A stretch of DNA of 64,000 nucleotides from Tritrichomonas musculus (lineage: Eukaryota; Parabasalia; Tritrichomonadida; Tritrichomonadidae), in contig JAPFFF010000060.1 in assembly GCA_039105265.1 (NCBI GenBank), positions 620,001-684,000 on the forward strand, in the 5' to 3' direction. Position numbers and translations under genes: made by a program. This document shows, in pieces, positions 30,301 through 38,719 of this stretch. The first letter of the stretch is position 1; each line of letters starts with the position of its first letter. The notes beneath the pieces were generated by a model, which was given only the letters and a program-made list of their open reading frames with translations, had not been told where the DNA came from and searched no databases.

Positions 30301-33300
30301 ATTGATGAGTATTACATGGCCAATATTCATCAATTTCGCGATTTTCATGATACCAGTCACTTACAAAATATTTATGAAACCGAGATGAACAACATCTTAC
30401 CATGCTTGCACATGGTAAATATCAACAACTATACAAAAAAGAAACTTATTTTTCAAAATGAACTCATTAAAATCAATGAAATTGAAGAAAAAGAAACAGG
30501 TGAGCTTTTCTATTGCAAAAAACCTAATTTTGACGAAGTTATTGAAAATAATAACAAAAATGCATTTCAACTTGTAATGAATTATTTTTATTTTGAAGTA
30601 AGTAACAGTTACTTATTATCACATCCATCCCTTTTGAATTTTGTGGGATACTCGCCAACAAATTATATTGGGAAACCTATTCCAATGTCAATTTATCAAT
30701 ATGCCACGAACGGATCTTTAGATGACATTATTAAAATGGGAAATAAATTCATTGAAGGTTGGGATGATACAGCAATGTTAATAGTTATCTATGGTATAGC
30801 ATCATGTTTGTCTTACTTGCATTCAAAAGGAAATATCCATTACAATTTAAATCCAGGAAACATCTTTCTCGATGAATTTTTTTTTCCAAAAATAACAGGA
30901 GTCATGATTTATCAGAATCAATCTGACTTTTGTAAATCTACAGGTATGATTACCCTTCAAAACTCGCAGTATTATCATTATCGATCACCAGAAGTTATGG
31001 AACACAGTATTTTTGATAAATCTGTCGATATTTATTCCTTTGGAATGATTGTTTATTCAATAATATCAAAAGAGATTCCATTTGGTTCAAAAGGCCCTTT
31101 CTTTATTAGTGATATGATTTTGAGAGGAATAAGACCAGAATTCAAAGACAATTTTCCAAAATGGTATCAAAAACTTGTTGAACAATGCTGGTCACAAAAT
31201 CCTGAAGCTCGTTTAACAGCTGATGAAATTGTTTTTGAACTCAAAACAAACCCAGAATTCATTTCAGAAAACATTGATAAAGAGAAGTATCATAATTACA
31301 TTAAATTCATTGAAGACTCATTAACAAGCAAAGAATCCAATTCTGAAGAATTGTTCAAGATGAAAGATTATTCATTCTTGAAAGTAAGAATTAACAAAGA
31401 AAAACAAAGAAAGAATTTTTCATTGAATATCGGGTCGATTAACTTAGACAACTTCGAAAAGAAAATTAAAATTGGTTCAGGTTCATTTGGCAACGTTTAT
31501 AAAGTCCTAGCAAAAGAAACTGGAATGACAGATGCAGCCAAAGTTTCTAAATATGATATCAATGAATGTGATGAAACAACAATAGTCAACTTTGAGCGAG
31601 AAATTCAAATTATTTCTAAATTGAACTTCCCATCAATTCTTAAATTTGTTGGATACAGTCCAATCAATTTTAAGAATCAACTGAAGCCAGTTGTAATCAC
31701 TGAATTGATATCAAATGGAACATTGGGTAGTATCATTGAATTGGAGAGAATGAGCTGTGCAAACAAAAGCTGGGATGATACTAAAAAGTTGATTAATATT
31801 TATGGAATTGCAGCTGGAATGAACTATCTTCATCAATTAAAAATTGTTCATCGTGATTTGAAGCCAGATAACATTTTAATGGATGAGTTTCTGTTTCCAA
31901 AAATCGCAGATTTTGGATTATCAAAGCATATTACAAGCAGTAATGATGAAAATTATTCATTTTTCAATTCAGGTTTGAAGGGTACTTATGCTTACTGTGC
32001 ACCTGAAATATTGAAAGACAATAATTATACTTTTGCTGGTGATGTCTACGCATTCGGAATCATTGTTTATGAAATAATGACCAGCGAAGTTGTTTACAAA
32101 GGTCTAAATCAATACCAACTTTTCAAGCTTGTAATTGAGCGTTATCGTCCTGAATTTAGATATCCAATTGCTGACTGTTATCAAGAACTTATTGAAAAAT
32201 GTTGGAATGAAGATTATAACAGCAGGCCAACTTTTGAAGAGATTGTCGAACTTCTAGAAACTGACAGAAACTTCATCACTGAGAATGTTGATGAGGATGA
32301 ATATTTGGACTACATTTCATATGTTAAAGGCAGTATCTCAGCCAATGAAAACAAAGAAGTTAAATGTCCACAATTCAACAAAGTTACAATTGATACCAAT
32401 CAAGTCCAAAAAGAAGATCAAGTACAACCACAAAGTCAAAAAGAAAGCATATTTAATGATTTCTTTTTGGATTTGTCAAAATATGAACGAGGGAAAATCA
32501 TTAGTAAAAGTGACAATTCGAAGTTGTACAAAGTGAAAGATAAAAGCACCAAAATTGTTTATCAAGGAGAGATATCAATTTTCAAAGTCGATAATGTTTC
32601 TAAGGAAGAGATGGCAAAATTTGTTGAAGAAGTAAAAGTTATCACGCAAATGGATCATCCAACATTCTTAAAATTGATTGGATACAGTCCAGTTGATTTC
32701 AAAAACAATCCAAATCCAACAGTCATCAGCGAACTTTGCTTAAACAACACATTGAAAGATATCTTTGAACTTGAACGGAAAAACAAAAAACTTCGTGGTT
32801 GGGATGACACAAGAAAATTGATTAATTTGTATGGAATTGCTTCTGGAATGGCATATCTGCATTCACATGGAATTCTTCATCGAAACTTGCGATTGGAAAA
32901 CATTTTCCTTGATGATTATTTGTTTCCCAAAATTGGCAATTTTGGTTTGTTGACGAGATTTTTGAATCCTGAAATGATGTCACATCAATCAATGACAGGA
33001 CTAAAATGCACCCCAATTTATTCATCGCCTGAAGTTTTGCAAACAAAAAGTTATTCAAAGGCAAGTGATGTCTACTCGTTTGCTTTCATTGTTTTCCAAG
33101 TCGTTACTGGCGAAATTCCATTTAGTAATCTTAGTAGTTCCAACCAAGTCTTCAATGAAGTTGTGTTGAAAGGCGAGAGACCTCATATTAAAGAGAAAGT
33201 TCCTATGGTTTATCAAGAATTAATTAAAAGATGCTGGTCAGAAGACCCGAATGAACGACCAACATTTAAAGAGATTTCAAATCTTTTGAAAACGAATACA

Positions 33301-36300
33301 GAATTTATCACTGACAAAATAAGCCAAGAAGATTACTTTAAGTACATAAAAGAAATTGATCAAAAACTTGAAAAGAAAGAATGCAAAATAAATTCGGAAG
33401 AAAATGCCCAAAAAATTGAAGAAAGTTATAATAGTTCAACAATTTCAGTAGAAGAAGCACAAAAAGTTGAAGAAAATACTAATGATGCAACAATATTGAT
33501 AGAGAAAGCACAGAAAGTTGAAGAAAATGATAATAGTTCAACAATTTCAGTAGAAGAAGCACAAAAAGTTGAAGAAAATGATAATAATTCAACAACATCG
33601 ATGGAAGAAGCTCAAAGAGTTGAAGAAGTCACCGATGAATTGTCAAATAAATATACTGAAAATCACAAAATAGAGACAACTGATGATGAATTCCTAATTT
33701 CTGAATTAAACCAAATTGATGTTGCGTATTGGAAGGAGACCAATCCTGCTCTTGAAGCAAGTCTATCGCAAGAATCTGATTTGGCTATGGACATTAAAGA
33801 TGGTGCTGATTCTTTCCCACCAGAAGATATTCGAGAAAGTATTATTCAATTACTTTTTAATGACGCTGATGAAAATTCACAAAGAGTTGAAGGAAATGAT
33901 AATAATTCAACAATTTCAATAGAAGAAACGCAAAGAGTTGAAGAAGACGCCAATAAATCATCAAATAATTATACTAAAAATCACAGCAAAGAAACAACTA
34001 ATGATGAAATCCGAATTTTTAAAGCGCATCAGAGTGAATCTGAACATGTCAAGGAGGCCAAACCTGCTTTTGAAGTGAGTTTATCACAAGACATTGATTT
34101 GGCTATGGACATTCAAGATGGTGCTGATTCTTTCTCACCAGAAGAAATCCAAGAATGCATCATTCAATTACTTCTTAATGATGCTGATGAAAATTTACAA
34201 AAAGTTGAAGAAAGTGATAATAATTCGACAAATTTAATAGAGGAAACACAAAAAGTTGAAGAAGTCACCAATAAAACATCAAATGATTATACTGAAAATT
34301 ACAGCAAAGAGGCACTTGACGATGAAATCCAAATTATTAAAGTGCACCAAAGTGAACCTGAGCATGTTAAAGAGACCCAACCTGTTTTCAAAACAAGTTT
34401 ATCGAAGGATACTAACTTGGCTATGGAAATTCAAGATGGTGCTGATTCTTTTCGACCAGAAGAAATTCGAGAACGCACCATTCAATTACTTCTTAATGAT
34501 GATGATAAGGAATATTCACAAAAAGTTGAAAGGGATGACAATAATTCAACAACTTCAATAGAGGAAACACAAAAAGTTGAAGAAGTCAGCAATAAAACAT
34601 CAAATTATTATACTGAAAATCACAGCAAAGAGGCCTCTGATGATGAGATCCAAATTATTAAAGTGCACCAAAGTGAAGCTGAGCATGTTAAGGAGACTCA
34701 ACCTGTTTTCAAAACAAGTTCATCGAAGGATACTGATTTGGCTATGGACATTCAAGATGATGCTGATTCTTTTCGACCAGAAGAAATTCGAGAACGCACC
34801 ATTCAATTACTTCATAATGATGATGATGAAAATTCACAAAAAGTTGAAAGGGATGACAATAATTCAACAACTTCAATAGAAGAAGTACAAAAAGCTGAAA
34901 AGAATGATAATAATTCAGCAGCTCCAATAGAGGAAACACAAAGAGTTGAAAGGAATGATAATAATTCAGCAGTTCCAATAGAGGAAACACAAAGAGTTGA
35001 AAGGAATGATAATAATTCAGCAGTTCCAATAGAAGAAGTACAAAAAGCTGAAAAGAATGACAATAATTCAACAACTACAATAGAGGAAACACAAAGAGTT
35101 GAAAGGAATGACAATAATTCAACAACTTCAATAGAAGAAGTACAAAAAGCTGAAGAAGTCGCCAATGAATCATCAAATGATTATCCTAAAAATCATAGCA
35201 AAGAGGCCCATAATGATGATATCCCAATTATTAAAGTGCACCAAAGTGAACCTGAGCATGTTAAGGAGGCCCAACCTGCTTTCAAAACAAGTTCATCGAA
35301 GGATACTAATTTGTCTATGGGCATTCAAGATGATGCTGATACTTCGCGACCAAACGAAATTCGAGAACGCGCCATTCCATTAATTCTTAATGATGATGAA
35401 CACTCACAAAAAGTTCATGGAAATATGAGTGAAAAACCACCAAATGACACAAAAATAATTGAAGAATACATATCATCCAGAAATGCAAAAGATCTGATGG
35501 TTCATTTGCATAATAACAGCGACTTTGAGAAGACTTCATCAGTTTTTGATCGATGTTTTTCATTATCGAAAGATTTCTACGTTGAACTTTGCAAAGAAGG
35601 AATGAAGCGCAACAACGCTGTTGCACATCACAAATACGCCTTGCACTTGATTTATCAGCAGAAGAAATATGATGAAGCAGTTCCACATCTGAAAAAATCA
35701 ATTGAACAAGGATTCACACGTTCATACTTCTCACTTTCTCGTCTTCTTCAATCACGTTATCAAGATGATAAGCGTGCATTTGAAGCAGCATGTGAAGGCA
35801 TGAAGAAAGGCGACAAATATTGCCAATGTTTGTTTGGCTATTTCACTGCAAAAGGAGTTGGAACTCAGAAAGATCATAGCAAAGGAGTTGAAGAGATGCT
35901 GAAGAGCGAATTCAACGACTTTTATGAACATTTCCCAACTGACATTGGAATCTACTTTTCCAAAATTGAAGGCCGTGAAAAAGAGTCATTCAGATGGTTT
36001 GAACGAGCATTTAAGCAGCATCAAACAAAAGTAACAATCAACAACTATGGCGTTTGCTTTTTGAGAGGATTTGGCACTGAAAAGAATCTCAAAAAAGCAC
36101 TTGAAATCTTCCAACTTGGAGCTGTTAAAAATGACTCTAATTCAATGTATCATATTGGATTCATTCTCGAAGAAACTGATCCAAACAAGTCATTAGAATA
36201 TTACAAAAAAGCAGCTGAACAAGGATTTGCTCCTGCTCAATTGAAATATTCATCTTTGCAGAAAGGAAAAGACCAAAATGAATCACAATTTGCTTTTGGT

Positions 36301-36705
36301 TTCATGACTGATGAGAAAGATTCAGATGCCTCTCCTGAATATCAAAAAAGAATTGCAAACAACGATAATGTGAAATCACCTGAAATTTTGAGTACGAAGT
36401 CTTCATCAGGAAATGATGCCGAAAGCACATATAAATACATGATCCAACAAATTCAAAAAGGAAACTCAAAAGTTCCTCTTAAATATGCAATTGGTCTTTA
36501 CAGGTCGAAGAATTACAAGCAGGCATACAGTTTCTTTGAGTATATTTCTAAGACAAACAATCCTGTTGCTGAATACTATTTGGCAGTTATGCACTATTAT
36601 GGCCAGGGATGCATCCAAGATCGAGATAAAGCATATGAAATGATGACTGATCTATCAAAGAAAGGCATAGATAAAGCAACAGATTTTCTTGAAGAAAAAT
36701 ATTAA
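27316..36705 (+). CDS. Giant protein with six tandem kinase modules, acidic repeats and Sel1 tail
   Basis: This is one uninterrupted frame of 3,129 residues. Kinase modules are centred on catalytic-loop positions 142, 460, 825, 1175, 1512 and 1855. Module 5 is complete: GSGSFG 1387-1392, lysine K1409, HRDLKPDN 1512, DFG 1532-1534, APE 1562. The others lack the glycine loop and are degenerate: module 1 has HRDLTPEN with NFH for DFG; modules 2 and 3 have HRDLKTEN with GFH; module 4 has HYNLNPGN and no DFG; module 6 has HRNLRLEN with NFG. Each module ends in FI(T/N/S)xxIDxxxYxxYI. Residues about 2014-2710 are acidic Asn/Ser/Glu-rich repeats, and about 2720-3129 are Sel1 repeats. A single active kinase scaffolded by pseudokinases is inferred. 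The family resembles TKL kinases expanded in trichomonads. No membrane segment. Confidence 0.9.
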   Translation: MDNNENVIDPKDFSMDKILQIEDAIFYKCVGLKADTKYLYESFTKRLDTLSREERRDLRRCIQIASKLNHPSILKFFGYNIKKFQLGIFYEYTSENTLNKAIEPEKDKNVHFESNWNDTKILINLYGIASGMSYLHKHNIMHRDLTPENISLDKNNYPKIYNFHISKEITANSKKDIKIKGTAQYLAPETITSLEYSEKSDVYAYSLIAYEMLSKKRVSKGKRPLIISEEFIPKCYKELIERCWSENPNDRPTFSEILTELRTNKEFITESIDSDEYQHYIELIDEYNATFEPQNLHQLDEGFDLLRKKDLSGRLDSDLGFLIDPKEFTLKDFFLIVKLSSSDIYNSYKVQKKNTNDIFFRARVYSFEIRFFLRDQIVDFCREMNIMLQLNHPSILKITGISFEDFNEIPKPVVIFQNLNWTLAEMIESKYTSWDETKILINIYGIAAGMSYLHQHNIVHRDLKTENIYLDESKYPRISGFHLSKEIKRDEDKISQHLKGTPAYISPETYTKHIYDEKSDVYSYSFIIYELISNHRAFDKSRSIEEHYKYIVEEHQRPNISDNIPDCYRTLIERCWSEDPNERPTFSDILIELRTNPEFINDSIDSTEYEQYIKQIDDYPTTFEPNKRNSKLDEIIKTSLSTFNNVIVNFPTESIYSTNTTNIPLRNEYFDMKDFEYISEEDEKEEEEEEYDDMEEDAIDEKAINQSKLCFRIRKVRNISTGKFYILKEHAKNRAFLYKHDVINFFSSLKIILQLNHPSILKFIGFYPTGFKILPTVISEYAPNGTLDKMVDNESNHEWNNTKILINIYGIAAGMSYLHQHNIVHRDLKTENIYLDESKYPRISGFHLSKEIKRDGDKISQHLKGTPAYISPETYTKHIYDEKSDVYSYSFIIYELISNHRAFDKSRSIEEHYKYIVEEHQRPNISDNIPDCYRTLIERCWSEDPNERPTFSDILIELRTNPEFINDSIDSTEYEQYIKQIDEYPATFEPQNIHQIDEYYMANIHQFRDFHDTSHLQNIYETEMNNILPCLHMVNINNYTKKKLIFQNELIKINEIEEKETGELFYCKKPNFDEVIENNNKNAFQLVMNYFYFEVSNSYLLSHPSLLNFVGYSPTNYIGKPIPMSIYQYATNGSLDDIIKMGNKFIEGWDDTAMLIVIYGIASCLSYLHSKGNIHYNLNPGNIFLDEFFFPKITGVMIYQNQSDFCKSTGMITLQNSQYYHYRSPEVMEHSIFDKSVDIYSFGMIVYSIISKEIPFGSKGPFFISDMILRGIRPEFKDNFPKWYQKLVEQCWSQNPEARLTADEIVFELKTNPEFISENIDKEKYHNYIKFIEDSLTSKESNSEELFKMKDYSFLKVRINKEKQRKNFSLNIGSINLDNFEKKIKIGSGSFGNVYKVLAKETGMTDAAKVSKYDINECDETTIVNFEREIQIISKLNFPSILKFVGYSPINFKNQLKPVVITELISNGTLGSIIELERMSCANKSWDDTKKLINIYGIAAGMNYLHQLKIVHRDLKPDNILMDEFLFPKIADFGLSKHITSSNDENYSFFNSGLKGTYAYCAPEILKDNNYTFAGDVYAFGIIVYEIMTSEVVYKGLNQYQLFKLVIERYRPEFRYPIADCYQELIEKCWNEDYNSRPTFEEIVELLETDRNFITENVDEDEYLDYISYVKGSISANENKEVKCPQFNKVTIDTNQVQKEDQVQPQSQKESIFNDFFLDLSKYERGKIISKSDNSKLYKVKDKSTKIVYQGEISIFKVDNVSKEEMAKFVEEVKVITQMDHPTFLKLIGYSPVDFKNNPNPTVISELCLNNTLKDIFELERKNKKLRGWDDTRKLINLYGIASGMAYLHSHGILHRNLRLENIFLDDYLFPKIGNFGLLTRFLNPEMMSHQSMTGLKCTPIYSSPEVLQTKSYSKASDVYSFAFIVFQVVTGEIPFSNLSSSNQVFNEVVLKGERPHIKEKVPMVYQELIKRCWSEDPNERPTFKEISNLLKTNTEFITDKISQEDYFKYIKEIDQKLEKKECKINSEENAQKIEESYNSSTISVEEAQKVEENTNDATILIEKAQKVEENDNSSTISVEEAQKVEENDNNSTTSMEEAQRVEEVTDELSNKYTENHKIETTDDEFLISELNQIDVAYWKETNPALEASLSQESDLAMDIKDGADSFPPEDIRESIIQLLFNDADENSQRVEGNDNNSTISIEETQRVEEDANKSSNNYTKNHSKETTNDEIRIFKAHQSESEHVKEAKPAFEVSLSQDIDLAMDIQDGADSFSPEEIQECIIQLLLNDADENLQKVEESDNNSTNLIEETQKVEEVTNKTSNDYTENYSKEALDDEIQIIKVHQSEPEHVKETQPVFKTSLSKDTNLAMEIQDGADSFRPEEIRERTIQLLLNDDDKEYSQKVERDDNNSTTSIEETQKVEEVSNKTSNYYTENHSKEASDDEIQIIKVHQSEAEHVKETQPVFKTSSSKDTDLAMDIQDDADSFRPEEIRERTIQLLHNDDDENSQKVERDDNNSTTSIEEVQKAEKNDNNSAAPIEETQRVERNDNNSAVPIEETQRVERNDNNSAVPIEEVQKAEKNDNNSTTTIEETQRVERNDNNSTTSIEEVQKAEEVANESSNDYPKNHSKEAHNDDIPIIKVHQSEPEHVKEAQPAFKTSSSKDTNLSMGIQDDADTSRPNEIRERAIPLILNDDEHSQKVHGNMSEKPPNDTKIIEEYISSRNAKDLMVHLHNNSDFEKTSSVFDRCFSLSKDFYVELCKEGMKRNNAVAHHKYALHLIYQQKKYDEAVPHLKKSIEQGFTRSYFSLSRLLQSRYQDDKRAFEAACEGMKKGDKYCQCLFGYFTAKGVGTQKDHSKGVEEMLKSEFNDFYEHFPTDIGIYFSKIEGREKESFRWFERAFKQHQTKVTINNYGVCFLRGFGTEKNLKKALEIFQLGAVKNDSNSMYHIGFILEETDPNKSLEYYKKAAEQGFAPAQLKYSSLQKGKDQNESQFAFGFMTDEKDSDASPEYQKRIANNDNVKSPEILSTKSSSGNDAESTYKYMIQQIQKGNSKVPLKYAIGLYRSKNYKQAYSFFEYISKTNNPVAEYYLAVMHYYGQGCIQDRDKAYEMMTDLSKKGIDKATDFLEEKY
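28630..29190 (+). repeat. Kinase C-lobe duplication, copy A (module 2)
   Basis: This block is nearly identical to 29725-30285, offset by exactly 1,095 bp (365 codons). Only a few differences are seen, such as AGGGACGAAGAT against AGAGATGGAGAT and TTGATAG against TTAATAG. The N-lobes on either side are unrelated in detail. Confidence 0.9.
29725..30285 (+). repeat. Kinase C-lobe duplication, copy B (module 3)
   Basis: Partner of 28630-29190. Near identity restricted to the C-lobe and post-kinase tail suggests gene conversion or a very recent partial duplication. Confidence 0.9.
33394..35430 (+). repeat. Acidic coding repeats between kinase modules and Sel1 tail
   Basis: Two levels of repeat are visible. 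A short unit of about 16 residues (VExNDNNSTTSIEEAQ) recurs many times and is densest at 34840-35150. A longer unit of about 100 residues recurs about five times and contains HSKE..DDEI.I.K.HQSE, then LAM.IQD.ADSF.PEEIRE and QLLLND. The segment is predicted to be disordered and strongly negative. Confidence 0.85.
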
Positions 36706-37135
36706 AAGCAACTATTAATATAAACGATTCTTTTACCGTTTTTTCATTTTTATTTTGCTATTTTACCTATTCAAAAAATATATTGTAGTGAATGTAAGGT
36801 TAAATCAATTTTGTCTATTTCACTTTGTTCAATAATACTGATAAAAAAGAAAAATGATAAGTATAAATATTAAAAAAAATCAATTTTTAGAATTGACAAT
36901 ATCATGAAAGAAGATGAAAACGTCAATAATGATTTCAAATATCAATTTTATTTTTGAATTCAATTACTTATAATTTTATATATATATATATATATATTCT
37001 GATATGTGAAATAAATTGCATTACTGATGATATGCTTTTAAAGACAATTATCAACTTCATGGTTTTAATGTTGCAATTTTTAATTTCAATCAAAAAATCC
37101 TTTCTCAAAAAGGATTTTTTTTATTTTTCAAAAAT
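36706..37135. other. AT-rich intergenic region with (AT)n microsatellite
   Basis: A TA-repeat run lies at about 36978-36998. A word near 36815-36858 (CACTTTGTTCAATAATA...) resembles 37800-37842 of the next gene. Otherwise nothing is recognised. Confidence 0.5.
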
Positions 37136-38459
37136 AATGAATGAACAAGATTCAGTTAATGATATTCGTAATTCGTATATATGTTTTAAAGACAAAATAA
37201 CTAAAAAGAATGTGTTCAGTTTTATTAAAGATATCACAGAGTCGCTCAATAAAGATTTAACATTATCCAAATCGATTGAAATTTTGGATATAATCAAGAA
37301 ATGTTTTTCACTTTATCCAACGCAATGCTTACCATATATTAAAATTTTTGTTAATTTGTCGAGATCAAATCCATTTTATTTAATCTTAGCAACTTCGATA
37401 CTTTCTTATATATCACAAAATAAACAAAATTTGCACATCAGAAATTATCAATATTATTTTGATGAGATTATAAAAGAAATTGTTCCTCAAATTCAAAAAA
37501 CAAAATATATAATATTTTCAAATGAGATTCCACCTCAATTCAATATCGATTTAATATTAGATATATTGTTATATTCAGAATTAAATTCCAGTTTAATTTC
37601 TCATTTTTCACCTTTAATAATATCATTTTTTTATCTGGACTTGATATTGGATCAAAGTTTGGTAGTTTAATTGAAAAAATATCACACCTGAATTTTATTT
37701 GCATGTTGGCACCAAAAAGTGATTTTCTAGAAAAAATATCAAAAATAATTGAAACAAAGAAAATCGAATATATTTATCAACAAGATGAATCAATCCTTTC
37801 AATTTTACTTTGTTCAATAATATCTATAAAAAGGAGAAAATATGTACAAATAAGTGGTCTTAATAGAAGAACGATTCTTCCATTAACAGCAGTAACAATT
37901 CATTTATTAAAAGAGATTAAAATCAATTCCTTAAAAGGATACCCTTTGTTGCAAGATAGCATTATTGAAAGAGCTCAATTATTGAAAAACAATAAATCTC
38001 AAATTTTGATTTCTTCTTTTGAATCGATTCTAAGTAATTTTTTATCAGATCGTCAAACTTATGTATATCCAATTTATATGTATCTTCCCATGCAAGAAAT
38101 TCTTTTAAAACTATCGATGAACAACCAATATAATGGAAATAAAATGATTCTCATTTCATCTCTTTTCAATATATCCAAGAGCCGCTATTTTGAAAAATCA
38201 ATTAAAGATTTTTATGATCGAAATAAAAATAAAATATTCCAATTTTTAATTGCAAATTTAACAGAAATCAAGCATTGTGAACAAAAAATATTAAATTTGA
38301 ATGTTTTTGATTCAATTTTGTTTGTAAATCATTTAAAAAGTTTGAATTAACTAGATGATATGGCAGAATTTCTAAGTTTCATTGACCTGTTTTGTTACAA
38401 TGAGCCAAAAGCGTTTTCTGATAATTTAAGTATAATTGATCCACCAATGAGGAAAGAAT
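37136..38459 (+). pseudogene. Unidentified helical protein, frameshifted
   Basis: The likely start is ATG 37136 (MNEQDSVNDIRNSYICF); codons before it are AT-run artefacts. The frame reads as alternating helices with Leu/Ile spacing similar to HEAT-like repeats (SIEILDIIKKCFSLYPTQCL, LILATSILSYISQ). It closes at 37670, just after a 7-T run at 37626-37632. In the neighbouring frame the protein continues without a gap (GLDIGSKFGSLIEKI) to TAA 38348-38350. Past that stop the same frame remains protein-like to 38459 (DDMAEFLSFIDLFCYNEPK). One frameshift in a homopolymer and one possible stop are therefore seen; a sequencing error could explain the first. I do not recognise the family. Confidence 0.55.
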
Positions 38460-38719
38460 AATTATATTCATAATTATTTGGTCGATTGGTTTTATTAATC
38501 ATACTTTAAAATTTTTTAAAGAGTTTTTCATTATATTAGCAGATATTTTATGTGGAAAATGACTAATATTATTCAATTATAATGACATCATATTTACTCT
38601 CAAAAAAGCTTAAATTCTATATATTATGAAGCTTAAATACTAAAAAATGGTATTTTGGAAAAAATATGAAATTCATAAAATAAAGTCAATATAAAATTAA
38701 AGAGAGAAGATTTATTTAT

